Both the position numbers and the translations under genes were made by a program. A DNA stretch of 64,000 nt from NCBI GenBank assembly GCA_965262305.1, contig CBDHEY010000002.1, forward strand, positions 248,001 to 312,000, read 5' to 3'. Position 1 is the first letter of the stretch. Each line of letters begins with the position of its first letter. The stretch comes from CBDHEY01 sp965262305 (GTDB taxonomy: Bacteria; Pseudomonadota; Gammaproteobacteria; Pseudomonadales; Cellvibrionaceae). Of the stretch, positions 55,291 through 64,000 are shown piece by piece. The notes below the pieces were generated by a model that was not told where the DNA came from, did not search any database, and saw nothing but the letters and a program-made list of their open reading frames with translations.

Positions 55291-56388
55291 ATGACTTACC
55301 ACAATATTCTTTACAAATTCATATTTCTTTTTTGTTCTGTGTTCGTCTTAACCTTGGCGGGATGCTCCAAGGGACCTAAGGCTCGTTTGTCTGAAATGGG
55401 TGTTGAGGTGACAAACGAAGCGCTCGTAGATAAAGTGAAATCTGGTGATATAGAAACTGTAGATCTTTTGCTCAAAGCGGGTTTAGACGTTAATTTTGAA
55501 GATGAAAAGGTGGGAACATTACTATTTTATGCACTGCACATACAAAATATAGAAATGCTCAAATTTTTACTTGACGCTGGCGCCGATCCAAATAAAAAGA
55601 ATGGAAATACAAATACACCATTGATCAAGCTCACCAGAGAGTTTAATAGCCCAGAGGCTTTTGATTTACTTGTTAAAAAGGGTGCAGATATTAATCTTAC
55701 AAATAGTTCAAAGCGCACCCCGTTTATGTATGCCATTAATTCGAACTTTCTCGAAATAGCATTGAAACTTGTAAACCTGGGAGCGGATTTGACTTCCCCA
55801 GATGAATTTGGGACTACACCGATCATACTGGCCGCCTCCATGAATCACCCGGAGATATTTGAAGCTATATTGGCAGCCGGAGCCGACGTAAATGCCACTA
55901 ATGGAAATGGAACCACCGTGTTACAGATAGCGGCGTCCAATGTTATGTACGAAGGCGTATTAGACACACTACTTAAATATGGTGCAGATATACATTCTGT
56001 CGATGCAAATCAGTCAAGTGTATTAATGAAAGTGGCTTCCAAGGGGAGACTTGAAGATCTAAAGTCACTCATAGACTCAAAAGCGAATATCGAAGCGGTT
56101 GATAGCGTTGGGCGTTCAGCAATCTATTACGCCGTTGATTCTAAAAACCTTGAAAAGCTCAAGTTACTCGCTGATTCAGGCGCAAATTTGAATATAAAAG
56201 ATAAGTATAATACGACACTTTTGGTAAAAGCGGCACAGGGTGGAAATATTGATTTTGTTCGTTTTGTTTTAGAACGATCTGATATCGATATTGAGGCAAA
56301 GGATTCAGAAGGACTGACTGCAAAGGATTACGCGGAACAGTTTGGTTTTAACGATATTGTTCAATTACTTTCAAGCTTTTCAAAGTAA
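55291..56388 (+). CDS. Ankyrin-repeat lipoprotein
   Basis: 365 residues from the ATG at 55291; a GTG three codons earlier is an alternative, and neither has a good Shine-Dalgarno. Signal with lipobox LAGC. About nine ankyrin repeats of about 33 residues, each with variants of LLKAGLDVNFEDEKVGTLLF and ILAAGADVNATNGNGTTVLQ. Ankyrin stacks mediate protein-protein contacts. It would be a periplasmic or surface lipoprotein. Its neighbours give no clear partner. Confidence 0.8.
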   Translation: MTYHNILYKFIFLFCSVFVLTLAGCSKGPKARLSEMGVEVTNEALVDKVKSGDIETVDLLLKAGLDVNFEDEKVGTLLFYALHIQNIEMLKFLLDAGADPNKKNGNTNTPLIKLTREFNSPEAFDLLVKKGADINLTNSSKRTPFMYAINSNFLEIALKLVNLGADLTSPDEFGTTPIILAASMNHPEIFEAILAAGADVNATNGNGTTVLQIAASNVMYEGVLDTLLKYGADIHSVDANQSSVLMKVASKGRLEDLKSLIDSKANIEAVDSVGRSAIYYAVDSKNLEKLKLLADSGANLNIKDKYNTTLLVKAAQGGNIDFVRFVLERSDIDIEAKDSEGLTAKDYAEQFGFNDIVQLLSSFSK

Positions 56389-56416
56389 GTATCTAATTTG
56401 GATTTGAGCCTGCTCT

Positions 56417-56444
56417 GAAAGAGTGGTGTAGAGTCCACTTTTTC
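56417..56444 (+). terminator. Intrinsic terminator after the ankyrin lipoprotein gene
   Basis: GAAAGAGTGG (56417-56426) pairs with CCACTTTTTC (56435-56444) with one mismatch and an 8-base loop. The T-run is inside the 3' arm. It is 28 bases after the stop codon. Confidence 0.6.
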
Positions 56445-56786
56445 AATATTTCTTGTTTTAAAACCGAAACCGAGTTGTTTCATCGATTTTCTAATAAGTA
56501 AATCACTAGGGCATTAGATTTGCTCAAGGTTTTGGTTCGAGCAAATTGCTTGAATCTCGCTTGTCAATAGTCAATATGAATTATTCTAAGCGTAAGAAGA
56601 ATCTAAATCTTATCTTTTATTCGATTCATGTTTTTCCTTACTCCTCAATAAAATCAAACTTTTCGTAGTTTATGAAATTCGCCCAAGTTGTGATTCAGTT
56701 CTAATGCTTATATGCGATTTGGTATAAAGTTAAGCTTGTATAATAAATAAACTTTCCGGACGTTTTCGATCCTGAGAATGCTTTAA

Positions 56787-59318
56787 ATGACAGAAAATAA
56801 TAATGTGGCCAGTGTTGACTTGGTATCCGCCGGAGTAATTTTGGGTGGATTGTCGCGAGCTCAAGTAATAAAGAGAATTAAAAACCGATTTTCGGTCTCT
56901 GAAGCCCAAGCATTGAGCATGCTTAAGAAAGGGAAGCTTATAAAAAAGTCTGTTCCCAATCATTCTTCAAACAAAATTATCAAGGTCTTCGCTTCATCGG
57001 GTTTGAAAGTACTTGCATTTCCTGTAAAAGAGACTGGTAAACAAGAAAACATTACTGCTTCGAATGACCCTGCACCTCGTGTAAAAGAAGATAAAATCGA
57101 ACCCACTGATTCAATTCTTACTTCCTCCTTAACAAGGAGTAAAGATCGCTTGCTTTATGCATCCAGCTTTTTTCAGGTCTTGTCTGTGATCTTGGTTATA
57201 GGCACGATAGTCGGGGTTTGGTTGTTGGGGATTGTTTCCAATATATTTTTAATTAATTATTTGATTAATTTTAGTTTTTTCACTGGTTTGTTTTCTACAT
57301 TATTTATATTACTTCTGTTTGCTCAATTTGGGTTGACGATACTTTCTCTGATTATCTTATTTGGCAAGTATCCCGAGCGACAAGGCTATATATTGCCTCG
57401 AGAAGATGCCGAGGGAGCATATAAATTAGTAGAAAGTGTTTGTGACAAACTTAATTTGGTGTATCCCAATCATATTCAAGTGGATAATGAGGTGGATGTT
57501 CAGGTTGTTTCGTCCGGCAGTCTTAGTGACTTTTACGCTGGGAGGTATGCGCTTAGTCTTAGTTTACCAATTGCCGCTTGTTTCAATATGAAAGATGTAA
57601 CTGGTATGGCTGCATTTGCGTTAAGCGTTTTAAATAATAAATATCTAATGCGTATCAATGTTTTCATAGTTTCTTTGAAAGCGGCGATTGAACTTCGTGT
57701 TTACCAAAGAAATGCATTTGATTTAATGCTTAGAGAGGTGAACAAAAGTACATACTCCTGGTGGGTTGTTCTTGGTTTTCAGCTTCTTGAATATACCAAT
57801 AGAAAAATCCGGTTTCTCTTAAAACATTTTGGACTTGTTGCAGATTACCTTCTAAATCACTCAGTTCAATCTCTTAGACAACGAGCGCTCGCATACGAAA
57901 TTTTCATTGTTGGAGAGCAATCTTATCGAAAAAATTCGATAAACCTTGTCAAGGTTCTAGAGACGAGAGAGGTAGTTGATCACATAAACCAGAATGCATG
58001 GTTACAAGGGCGATTATTTCGCAATAAAGCTGCGGCGGTCGAGTTAATTTTTTCAACTAAAGAAAAAGTAGATCGGTTAGAAAATCAGAATAATTTTGAG
58101 CTGGAAAAAACCTACAGAGTATCTCAACATCCTTTGAGATATGAAAATGTTAAATTAAAAAAGGCTACTCAAGGCTTTCATCCCAAGATGGAAGCGTTTC
58201 TATCGTCAGACTCAGCGAAAACCTTATTTTTAGATTTCTATGAGTTGTGTGAGCAAGTAACATTAGATGGTTATATTGAAAGTTACGTCGAGGGCAGTGG
58301 TTGTGCTGCACGAAAGCCAAACTACTATGGCCTGACTCCTGAAAAGTGGATGGTAGCAGAAGACGTCATATTCAAGCTTAATCAAGCTATGCAAGAAAAT
58401 ACCATTGAGCTGAATAATTTTTTGGGTTTTGGTTATGAAAACCGGATTATGATGCTTGATGAACCGCAGAATCCGGATCTGGTTAAAATGGGACTTCAAG
58501 CCATTAATGATTGGATTCGTGAGCGTTTGATCGGGTATCGTGAAGACAATAGAGCTTACGCAAAACTACAAGAAGATTCATTGCTTACGAATTTATCTCA
58601 GGCTTTGCTTGCCCATCGCATAAAAGTTAAAGCAGCAAATTTGCTCGAGATGTCAACATTCAATCTTAGAAAAAGGGATGAAAACGACACCAATGCGCGA
58701 CTTGAGAAAAGCTTTCAACCTTCATCAAGTGAAATTGACGAAAGTTTGGAAATGATTTCTTCCAGGTTGAATATGATTGATCGCATGTACTATCAGCGTA
58801 TTGTTCATTGTATTCAATTGATGGACGAAGATAATAAGTTTCATGCTCAACATCTCATCACGTCACTTCAGGATATAGAAGAATTAAGCTACCAATCACG
58901 ACGACTCAGGGAATCTGCCCACATACTCAATTGCATCCCGTCTATCAAGCCTAAGACTTTGACTCGGCGCACTATGCCTATTACTCGTGAACATGAAAAA
59001 ATATGTGCTGAAGCCGTTTCTAAACTCTACAAGCGAGCGCAAGAAATCACTGTTTACGATGAGCTGGGCGAAGAGAGAACAATGAGTGAATTGATTGCGG
59101 CGATACCTGGAGTCCTAAATATAAAAACCGCTCAGTTAGCATCGAATGATTATATCGAAATAGCAGATGATGTATTGTTTGTAATAGCTTTTTACTATAG
59201 CAACATGCTTTCCCAACTAGCTAGATTATGTGGTGAAGCTGAAATAATTAATGGTATTCGCCCCTTAAAAGTGATCGCTCGCACATCGCCAAAACCATCA
59301 CTCGCATCATCCTTTTAA
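56787..59318 (+). CDS. Membrane protein resembling an M48 peptidase with both zinc-site motifs lost (pseudoprotease)
   Basis: 843 residues. An N-terminal module (about 15-70: SRAQVIKRIKNRFSVSEAQA, then MLKKGKLIKKSV) recalls a small bacterial module that precedes membrane proteins. Two membrane helices at about 122-190. Residues about 195-400 align with M48 metallopeptidases: YALSLSLPIAACFNMKDVTG corresponds to the strand before the active helix, and MRINVFIVSLKAAIELRVYQ to the segment after it. Where M48 has HExxH, this protein has F277-A-L-S-V281. Where M48 has RQMEYDADR, it has R364QRALAYE. No zinc site remains. The C-terminal half (400-843) is helical, with coiled-coil stretches, and is not recognised. 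A scaffold or regulatory role is an inference. Confidence 0.6.
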   Translation: MTENNNVASVDLVSAGVILGGLSRAQVIKRIKNRFSVSEAQALSMLKKGKLIKKSVPNHSSNKIIKVFASSGLKVLAFPVKETGKQENITASNDPAPRVKEDKIEPTDSILTSSLTRSKDRLLYASSFFQVLSVILVIGTIVGVWLLGIVSNIFLINYLINFSFFTGLFSTLFILLLFAQFGLTILSLIILFGKYPERQGYILPREDAEGAYKLVESVCDKLNLVYPNHIQVDNEVDVQVVSSGSLSDFYAGRYALSLSLPIAACFNMKDVTGMAAFALSVLNNKYLMRINVFIVSLKAAIELRVYQRNAFDLMLREVNKSTYSWWVVLGFQLLEYTNRKIRFLLKHFGLVADYLLNHSVQSLRQRALAYEIFIVGEQSYRKNSINLVKVLETREVVDHINQNAWLQGRLFRNKAAAVELIFSTKEKVDRLENQNNFELEKTYRVSQHPLRYENVKLKKATQGFHPKMEAFLSSDSAKTLFLDFYELCEQVTLDGYIESYVEGSGCAARKPNYYGLTPEKWMVAEDVIFKLNQAMQENTIELNNFLGFGYENRIMMLDEPQNPDLVKMGLQAINDWIRERLIGYREDNRAYAKLQEDSLLTNLSQALLAHRIKVKAANLLEMSTFNLRKRDENDTNARLEKSFQPSSSEIDESLEMISSRLNMIDRMYYQRIVHCIQLMDEDNKFHAQHLITSLQDIEELSYQSRRLRESAHILNCIPSIKPKTLTRRTMPITREHEKICAEAVSKLYKRAQEITVYDELGEERTMSELIAAIPGVLNIKTAQLASNDYIEIADDVLFVIAFYYSNMLSQLARLCGEAEIINGIRPLKVIARTSPKPSLASSF

Positions 59319-59805
59319 AAGTTGAAAAATGAATGCATGTTATATGTGATTTTGATCTAACTTCGGAATTTATAAATTTGTAACATAAATCATACTGTGT
59401 TAACGGATTTTTTTTTAATTTTTTAAGACGAACTTCTAATTTTTTGCATATAATTTATTGAGGTTAAATTAAAATTTTTATTTCAATAAATTATATAAAA
59501 AATTTCTCACCCTTAATTCTTCTGCGCTAGCGGCATATTGGGTTGTTTAAATCTTGTCCTGGGTGAAATTCGAACTAATTTTGCCGCTGCTGAAAAACCC
59601 GAACGGGCTCTTTGTCGTGATTTTTGCTATTGATTTCGGCGTAAATGGTTATTAAATTTTAATCTGATAATAAAGTTTTTGCGGTTGCGTTTTTGTCTCC
59701 GAAAGCCACATATGAGGAGGCTTACAGGTCGATTGTTTGATACGGACGCTTTCGTGAAATCAAAAAGATAATAAAAATAAAAGTAGTTTAATTCACAGGT
59801 GCTTC
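59319..59805. other. Intergenic region upstream of the di-haem oxidoreductase chimera
   Basis: About 490 bases, AT-rich at first and less so near 59560-59770. Hairpins AGCC-N11-GGCT (around 59714-59732) and CCCG-AA-CGGG are visible. I looked for a GEMM/cyclic-di-GMP or cobalamin riboswitch and saw none. Confidence 0.4.
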
Positions 59806-62800
59806 ATGAAGAAAACGGTTGCGGTTCGTTATATCGAGCAAATCGGAAAATATCAAACATGGATGTATAAGCTAGGCTTTTTCATATTTTTAATTCCAAT
59901 TTCGACTTTTCTACAAGCTCAAGAAACGTTTTTCATCAAACATAAACCGACTGGGCTCAAATTTTTTTCCTGCGGTACAGAGGATGGTTCATTTGTGGTT
60001 GCGGATGGCTCTTCTGAAAATGGCGAATGTGCTCAGTGGGAACGTATAGCAAACGAAGAATTCTTTTACCTTCGAAGCGTTTTCTCAGGGAAAAACATTC
60101 GTCCTGCAAGTACTGAAAATGGTGCAAATATAGAATTGAGGCCTGCTTCTTGGGTTGGAAACTGGACTCAATGGTCATATCTTGATCGAGGCGATAACCA
60201 TGGTCATATCGTTAATCGAGCTACAGGTAAATATATTTTTATTCAACAAGATGGCGATGGTGCTAATTTGACACAACAGCCATCGGCGTGGCAAGGCGAC
60301 TACACTAGGTGGCGTTTTGAAGCAGTCAACTCCGATATTACTACACCAACGCCCACCCCCACTGCTACCTCGACGACAATGCCGACGGCAACTCCTTCAT
60401 CGACTCCAACAGAAGAGCCGACGTCGACACCTTCAGTTACGCCCATACCAACTTGTGCCCCAGGAACTGAATTATCAACGGTGTACGAGGCTGAGTCTGC
60501 AGTCCTTTTAGGCAATGCAAGACTTTACGAAGATTCTGAAGCTTCAGGTGGCGCAGGCGTTGCTTGGATAAGCGCTCAAGGTTCAGGCATTCAAATTGGT
60601 ATAAATCAAGAAAGAACATCGAGTATTGTCATAACTTATGCTTCTATATTGACAGGAACTATTTCGTACAGGGTTGACGAAGGTAATGTCAACAAAATTG
60701 ATTTCAATTCTTCCGGCGACTGGGTGGTGAGTTACTTAGATGTTGCAGTGGACATCCCTGCTGGATCTACATTAGATATTTTCTTTGAAGATGGCGATAG
60801 GGCGCTGAACATAGACAAGGTTACTGTTAATAGCCGTGCCAATTGCGGTGGAGGTGATGTAACTCCTACCCCAACTCCAACCGCCACTTCTTCTCCGTCA
60901 CCGACACCCACTATTACACCAACAGCAACGCCAACTATTACATCGACCCCGACCCCCTCAGAAACGCCAGGTCCGAATGGTGAACCTACTCCCTTATTGC
61001 CTGCCTCCAATGAGGGGGAAGATTTCTGTTTATCTAATTCTGGAATGTTGACTCATCCAAATATTCCTGGAGGGGTTGGCGGAGATGCTTATCTTTGTAT
61101 GAACGGAAGTTGTTTGGTTGCATCATTAAATAATGGAATCTATGAAAGACAGTTTGAGGTGACTGCGGATACGACTTATTTAGCGGCAACTCAACTGGGT
61201 AGTTGTCAAATAACCGCTTCCTTAAGTCCGGGTGAATGTGTTGCCAGTTCATGTTTACCGCCTGATGAGGAGGCCCCCACACGGCCATCTAGTCTGAATT
61301 TAGAAGGTAAAAATGGTTCCGCTGTCGCAATGTCTTGGGGAGCCTCAACAGATAACTCAGGTTCGTTGAGATATGAAATATTCAGAGATGGAGTTGGTCT
61401 TGACTACACTGCTAGAACGACATTTACGGATACTGGACTAGATGAGCTGACGGACTATTCGTATGAGGTAAGAGCTTGTGACAGCCTCAATAATTGTTCT
61501 GCATTTACACCATCCCAGTCTGTCAATACAGGGATCTTTATACCAGACACTGAGCCACCAACGATTCCTGTCGGTTTAGGTGGTGAGGCTATTAGCCAAT
61601 CGGCGATCTCACTATTTTGGCAAGGTTCAGAAGATGACGATGGCGTTGTTTCCAGCTACAAGGTTTTTCGAGGTAATGTCGAAGTAGCGGAAGTTTTTGA
61701 AACGCGTTACACAGACACTGGATTACAATCAGGAACTGGTTATGTTTACTCTGTAAGCGCGTGTGATGATTCAGATAACTGTTCTGCGCCGTCGGAAGGA
61801 GTATCTGTGGCTACACAGAACCCGCCGCCTCCAGCTCCATCTCAGCCTGTCAGGAACCTTCAAGGAAGTAATTTACCTGATGCTGCAGGGATGATTTCTG
61901 TCAGTGATAATACAATCACGACCAGGTTTGCCGAGCGCTTCAGAAGTCGACATGAGACGGACAATTTGCATGATCAGTACGTACCAGAATATGCAGATGG
62001 CTCTTCTTATGAGATTGTGTTAATTGATTCCAATGAGTCTTTACGAATCGAACTTCATTCGCCCCAGACTCCTCTTTCAATGGTTAATTTCACTTTCGAT
62101 CATATCATTAACGCTGGTTTTGCTGATCCTCCTCAATACTCAGGGGGTGGTTACATGAACAAAGGAAGCCCTGGCGGCTCAGCAGATGATAGTGCTGGAA
62201 ACCAAGTAAATTCCTTGTTCTATACGATGACCAGCGCAAACGGTAAAAGCTGGAGTGCAGTAAGGGGCAATCAGGAAATTGTGACCATCGAATTTACTCC
62301 TAGGCGTGAATTAAATGGTAATTTCCCTCAATATTATTCTTCAATATATCGCTATAGAGCGGGTCAAGGAGGAATTACATTCGAGTATCGAGATGATGAC
62401 CGATATTTCTCTGCTGGCCCAACCACTGTATTTCCGCATGGAAACATCGGATTTAGATTCTCGCAGGCTTATTTAGGTATTGATCAAGAAGCGTTGCTTG
62501 ATTTCACTCATGGTCGAGAAGTATTTCGCGCGAATTTTAATGGAGACAGCTTAGCTGGACTAGGGGGAACAGTTACTGGAGCAGATCCATCAGCGCCAGC
62601 CGATTCCTGTATTGATTGCCATTTTCAATTGGGTAAATCCGCGCCTCCTGGTCGAGCGGATGAAGAAAGACAAGGATTTATTGGCGAGGGGCGAGATCTT
62701 CGAGTAGCACCTCAGTTAATTGGCTTAGGACTATTAGATGCTGTGCCTGATACTACTCTGGAAAGCTTTGTTGGAGGGCCCGGTGGCGGACGCATGGGCA

Positions 62801-63426
62801 AGGGGCGTTATGGGTGGAAAGCGGATACGAGAGAAATTGAAGACCAAATTTTAAAAGCGGCACGTAACGATATGGGGGTAACTTCAATGCCTGAAGATCA
62901 GGTTCTCGCTTTAGGAATTTATATTAGGAGTCTGGGTGTTCCAATACGGCGGCACCCAGCGGCCACGGCTAATCAACAATTCAATACCGCGTTGCGGATT
63001 CAAGATTCTCAGAACATAACGGATTCTGATGTTCTTGCAGGAGAGCGTGCGTTTAATGAGGCGGGTTGTGATGATTGCCATATCCCCTCTATGCAAACTG
63101 ACGATAGCAGTCCATTCCCACAATTCCGCAATATCACTATTCGTCCGTTCACCGACATGTTATTGCATGATATGGGACCAGAACTGTGTGCTGCGTCTAA
63201 TGAAGGTGATGCTGGAGCATGTGAATGGCGAACACCTCCACTTTGGGGAACGCGTTTGCAAGAAGGTGTTACAGGACATAGCACCTGGTTGCATGATGGC
63301 AGAGCATCTACTCGAGACGAAGCTATTCGTGCACATGGCGGTGAGGCTGAGGCGTCCAAAAATGCCTATGTGAATATGTCTAGCAGCGAGAGAGATTCAT
63401 TAATTCTTTACTTAAGAACACTTTAA
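59806..63426 (+). CDS. Secreted chimera: beta-trefoil, CBM6-like, two Fn3 and C-terminal di-haem oxidoreductase (DUF1111)
   Basis: 1206 residues. Signal peptide with cleavage after about A38 (STFLQA). In order: ricin-like beta-trefoil (about 40-175); Pro-Thr linker (176-215); CBM6/35-like domain (222-345, starting VYEAESAVLLGNARLYEDSE); second Pro-Thr linker (350-395); a small Cys-rich module (405-490); Fn3 domains (493-575 and 585-670, ending SYEVRACDS and VYSVSACDD); a beta-rich section; and a di-haem oxidoreductase with haem motifs CIDCH (about 934) and CDDCH (about 1087). The DUF1111 hallmarks MLLHDMGPEL, EWRTPPLWG and WLHDGRASTRDEAIRAHGGE are present. Secreted, polysaccharide-attached electron transfer is inferred, as proposed for CBM-fused redox proteins of cellulolytic bacteria. 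Confidence 0.82.
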   Translation: MKKTVAVRYIEQIGKYQTWMYKLGFFIFLIPISTFLQAQETFFIKHKPTGLKFFSCGTEDGSFVVADGSSENGECAQWERIANEEFFYLRSVFSGKNIRPASTENGANIELRPASWVGNWTQWSYLDRGDNHGHIVNRATGKYIFIQQDGDGANLTQQPSAWQGDYTRWRFEAVNSDITTPTPTPTATSTTMPTATPSSTPTEEPTSTPSVTPIPTCAPGTELSTVYEAESAVLLGNARLYEDSEASGGAGVAWISAQGSGIQIGINQERTSSIVITYASILTGTISYRVDEGNVNKIDFNSSGDWVVSYLDVAVDIPAGSTLDIFFEDGDRALNIDKVTVNSRANCGGGDVTPTPTPTATSSPSPTPTITPTATPTITSTPTPSETPGPNGEPTPLLPASNEGEDFCLSNSGMLTHPNIPGGVGGDAYLCMNGSCLVASLNNGIYERQFEVTADTTYLAATQLGSCQITASLSPGECVASSCLPPDEEAPTRPSSLNLEGKNGSAVAMSWGASTDNSGSLRYEIFRDGVGLDYTARTTFTDTGLDELTDYSYEVRACDSLNNCSAFTPSQSVNTGIFIPDTEPPTIPVGLGGEAISQSAISLFWQGSEDDDGVVSSYKVFRGNVEVAEVFETRYTDTGLQSGTGYVYSVSACDDSDNCSAPSEGVSVATQNPPPPAPSQPVRNLQGSNLPDAAGMISVSDNTITTRFAERFRSRHETDNLHDQYVPEYADGSSYEIVLIDSNESLRIELHSPQTPLSMVNFTFDHIINAGFADPPQYSGGGYMNKGSPGGSADDSAGNQVNSLFYTMTSANGKSWSAVRGNQEIVTIEFTPRRELNGNFPQYYSSIYRYRAGQGGITFEYRDDDRYFSAGPTTVFPHGNIGFRFSQAYLGIDQEALLDFTHGREVFRANFNGDSLAGLGGTVTGADPSAPADSCIDCHFQLGKSAPPGRADEERQGFIGEGRDLRVAPQLIGLGLLDAVPDTTLESFVGGPGGGRMGKGRYGWKADTREIEDQILKAARNDMGVTSMPEDQVLALGIYIRSLGVPIRRHPAATANQQFNTALRIQDSQNITDSDVLAGERAFNEAGCDDCHIPSMQTDDSSPFPQFRNITIRPFTDMLLHDMGPELCAASNEGDAGACEWRTPPLWGTRLQEGVTGHSTWLHDGRASTRDEAIRAHGGEAEASKNAYVNMSSSERDSLILYLRTL
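60343..60447 (+). repeat. Coding repeat for a Pro-Thr linker (first of two)
   Basis: Short PT-rich repeats (PTPTPTATS, TPSSTPTEEPTSTPS) between the trefoil and CBM6-like domains. A second, similar linker lies at 60862-60981 between the CBM6-like domain and the Cys-rich module. Confidence 0.7.
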
Positions 63427-63454
63427 TTTAATATCATACAACTTCAAATATAAG

Positions 63455-63485
63455 AGCCGCTTGTTTGAGTCCAGCGGCTTTTTTT
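63455..63485 (+). terminator. Rho-independent terminator
   Basis: AGCCGCT (63455-63461) and AGCGGCT (63473-63479) form a 7-bp stem with an 11-base loop, followed by a T-run to 63485, 30 bases after the stop of the oxidoreductase gene. Confidence 0.8.
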
Positions 63486-63542
63486 ATACTCGTTTAAATA
63501 TATTTGCTCTGGTTATGACCTGACTGGATTTGGAGTTGGTTT

Positions 63543-64000
63543 TTGCCCTTCCATATTTCTACAAGCTTTTTCGAATATGAAATTAAGAAAAGTCGTTTTC
63601 TAGCATACGCAAGAAAAATAGATGGTGCCGAAGAGTTTAAGTGTTGGCGTCAAGGTTTGAAGGAAAAGTCGCCAGATGCGAGACATTGGGTTTCATGTTG
63701 TATGCAAGGAGCAATATCCAATCCTAAATTTGTGTTACTCGACGATGATGGAGAACCCTCTGGGACAGCGGCTAAGCCTATTCTCAATGTAATTTCCCAT
63801 AAGGATCTATGCGATGTTGGTGTAGTGATTGTGCGTTATTTCGGCGGGATAAAGCTAGGAGCAGGTGGGCTTGCTCGAGCTTATGGCGCTGCGGCTGCAG
63901 GAGCAATTGACGCTGCCCAAAAAACACTGGTAGTTGAGATGTTAAAAAAGAGCATTAGTGTCGAATTTGAGAAGGAATCCCATGTTCGGCGAGCGTTTGA
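63543..64000 (+). CDS. YigZ/IMPACT-family (UPF0029) protein, 3' truncated by the window
   Basis: The frame begins at a TTG at 63543 with GGAG seven bases upstream, giving LPFHISTSFFEYEIKKSRFL, which matches the family start (EIKKSRF is diagnostic). The IMPACT signature DDDGEPSGTAAKPILNVISH and the following VVIVRYFGGIKLGAGGLARA are intact. The family is related to the eukaryotic translation regulator IMPACT and is thought to bind ribosomes or RNA; the bacterial role is unsettled. About 153 codons are in the window and the C-terminal domain lies beyond it. Confidence 0.88.
   Translation, partial: MPFHISTSFFEYEIKKSRFLAYARKIDGAEEFKCWRQGLKEKSPDARHWVSCCMQGAISNPKFVLLDDDGEPSGTAAKPILNVISHKDLCDVGVVIVRYFGGIKLGAGGLARAYGAAAAGAIDAAQKTLVVEMLKKSISVEFEKESHVRRAF

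Noticed and set aside
59319..59805. Possible cyclic-di-GMP (GEMM) riboswitch upstream of the oxidoreductase chimera
   Set aside because: The conserved GEMM core and tetraloop-receptor pattern are not present; only simple hairpins are visible.

Overview
The window is a chromosomal segment from an AT-rich, Gram-negative, probably marine or polysaccharide-associated gammaproteobacterium. The evidence is a leuS-lptE-holA block in the order usual for Gammaproteobacteria, outer-membrane proteins (autotransporter-type barrel, porin, Wzi-like barrel), many lipoproteins, and several very large secreted proteins with Pro/Thr/Ser-rich linkers of the kind common in Saccharophagus, Cellvibrio and Teredinibacter relatives. 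The genus is an inference. I see no rRNA, tRNA, IS element, integrase, phage gene or CRISPR array.

Layout. 0-7.1 kb: tail of a probable alpha/beta-hydrolase, then an Ig-like/beta-barrel outer-membrane protein and a 1657-residue multidomain lipoprotein in one unit. 7.2-11.6 kb: a 3-hydroxyisobutyrate-dehydrogenase-like enzyme divergent from a LysR regulator, a frameshifted GNAT gene and a PAS-GGDEF-EAL protein. 11.6-15.9 kb: the leuS-lptE-holA housekeeping unit. 16.4-23 kb: a stand-alone NIT-like helical protein, an aspartokinase of the ectoine-cluster type without ectABC beside it, a GAF-PAS-PAS-GGDEF-EAL protein and a transglutaminase-like/TPR protein.

23.2-31.4 kb holds a complete Nit1C (nitABCDEFGH) cluster, the conserved locus tied to nitrile and cyanide nitrogen assimilation. 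The sigma-54 activator nitA is divergent from nitB-H. The intergenic region contains two tandem 12-bp palindromes, a well-spaced -24/-12 promoter and a palindrome at the predicted transcript start. This is the most coherent system in the window.

31.4-40.9 kb: mixed single genes (TonB-like domain protein, SDR, LysE exporter, flavin reductase-like protein, exported methyltransferase-like protein, Wzi-like barrel, exported AstE/AspA-type deacylase, porin, lipoprotein). 41.7-54 kb is dominated by surface proteins on the minus strand: an FG-GAP lipoprotein, a degraded patch with a small orphan gene and a frameshifted secreted-protein gene, then a lipoprotein reading frame followed by a 2250-residue frame. 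I think those two are one giant lipoprotein gene split by a -1 frameshift. 54-59.3 kb: a DUF599 membrane protein, an ankyrin lipoprotein and an 843-residue membrane protein that looks like an M48 peptidase with its zinc site lost. 59.8-63.4 kb: a secreted chimera of beta-trefoil, CBM6-like, two Fn3 and a C-terminal di-haem oxidoreductase domain. The window ends inside a YigZ/IMPACT-family gene.

All calls rest on reading the sequence and on recalled family features; no database search was run.
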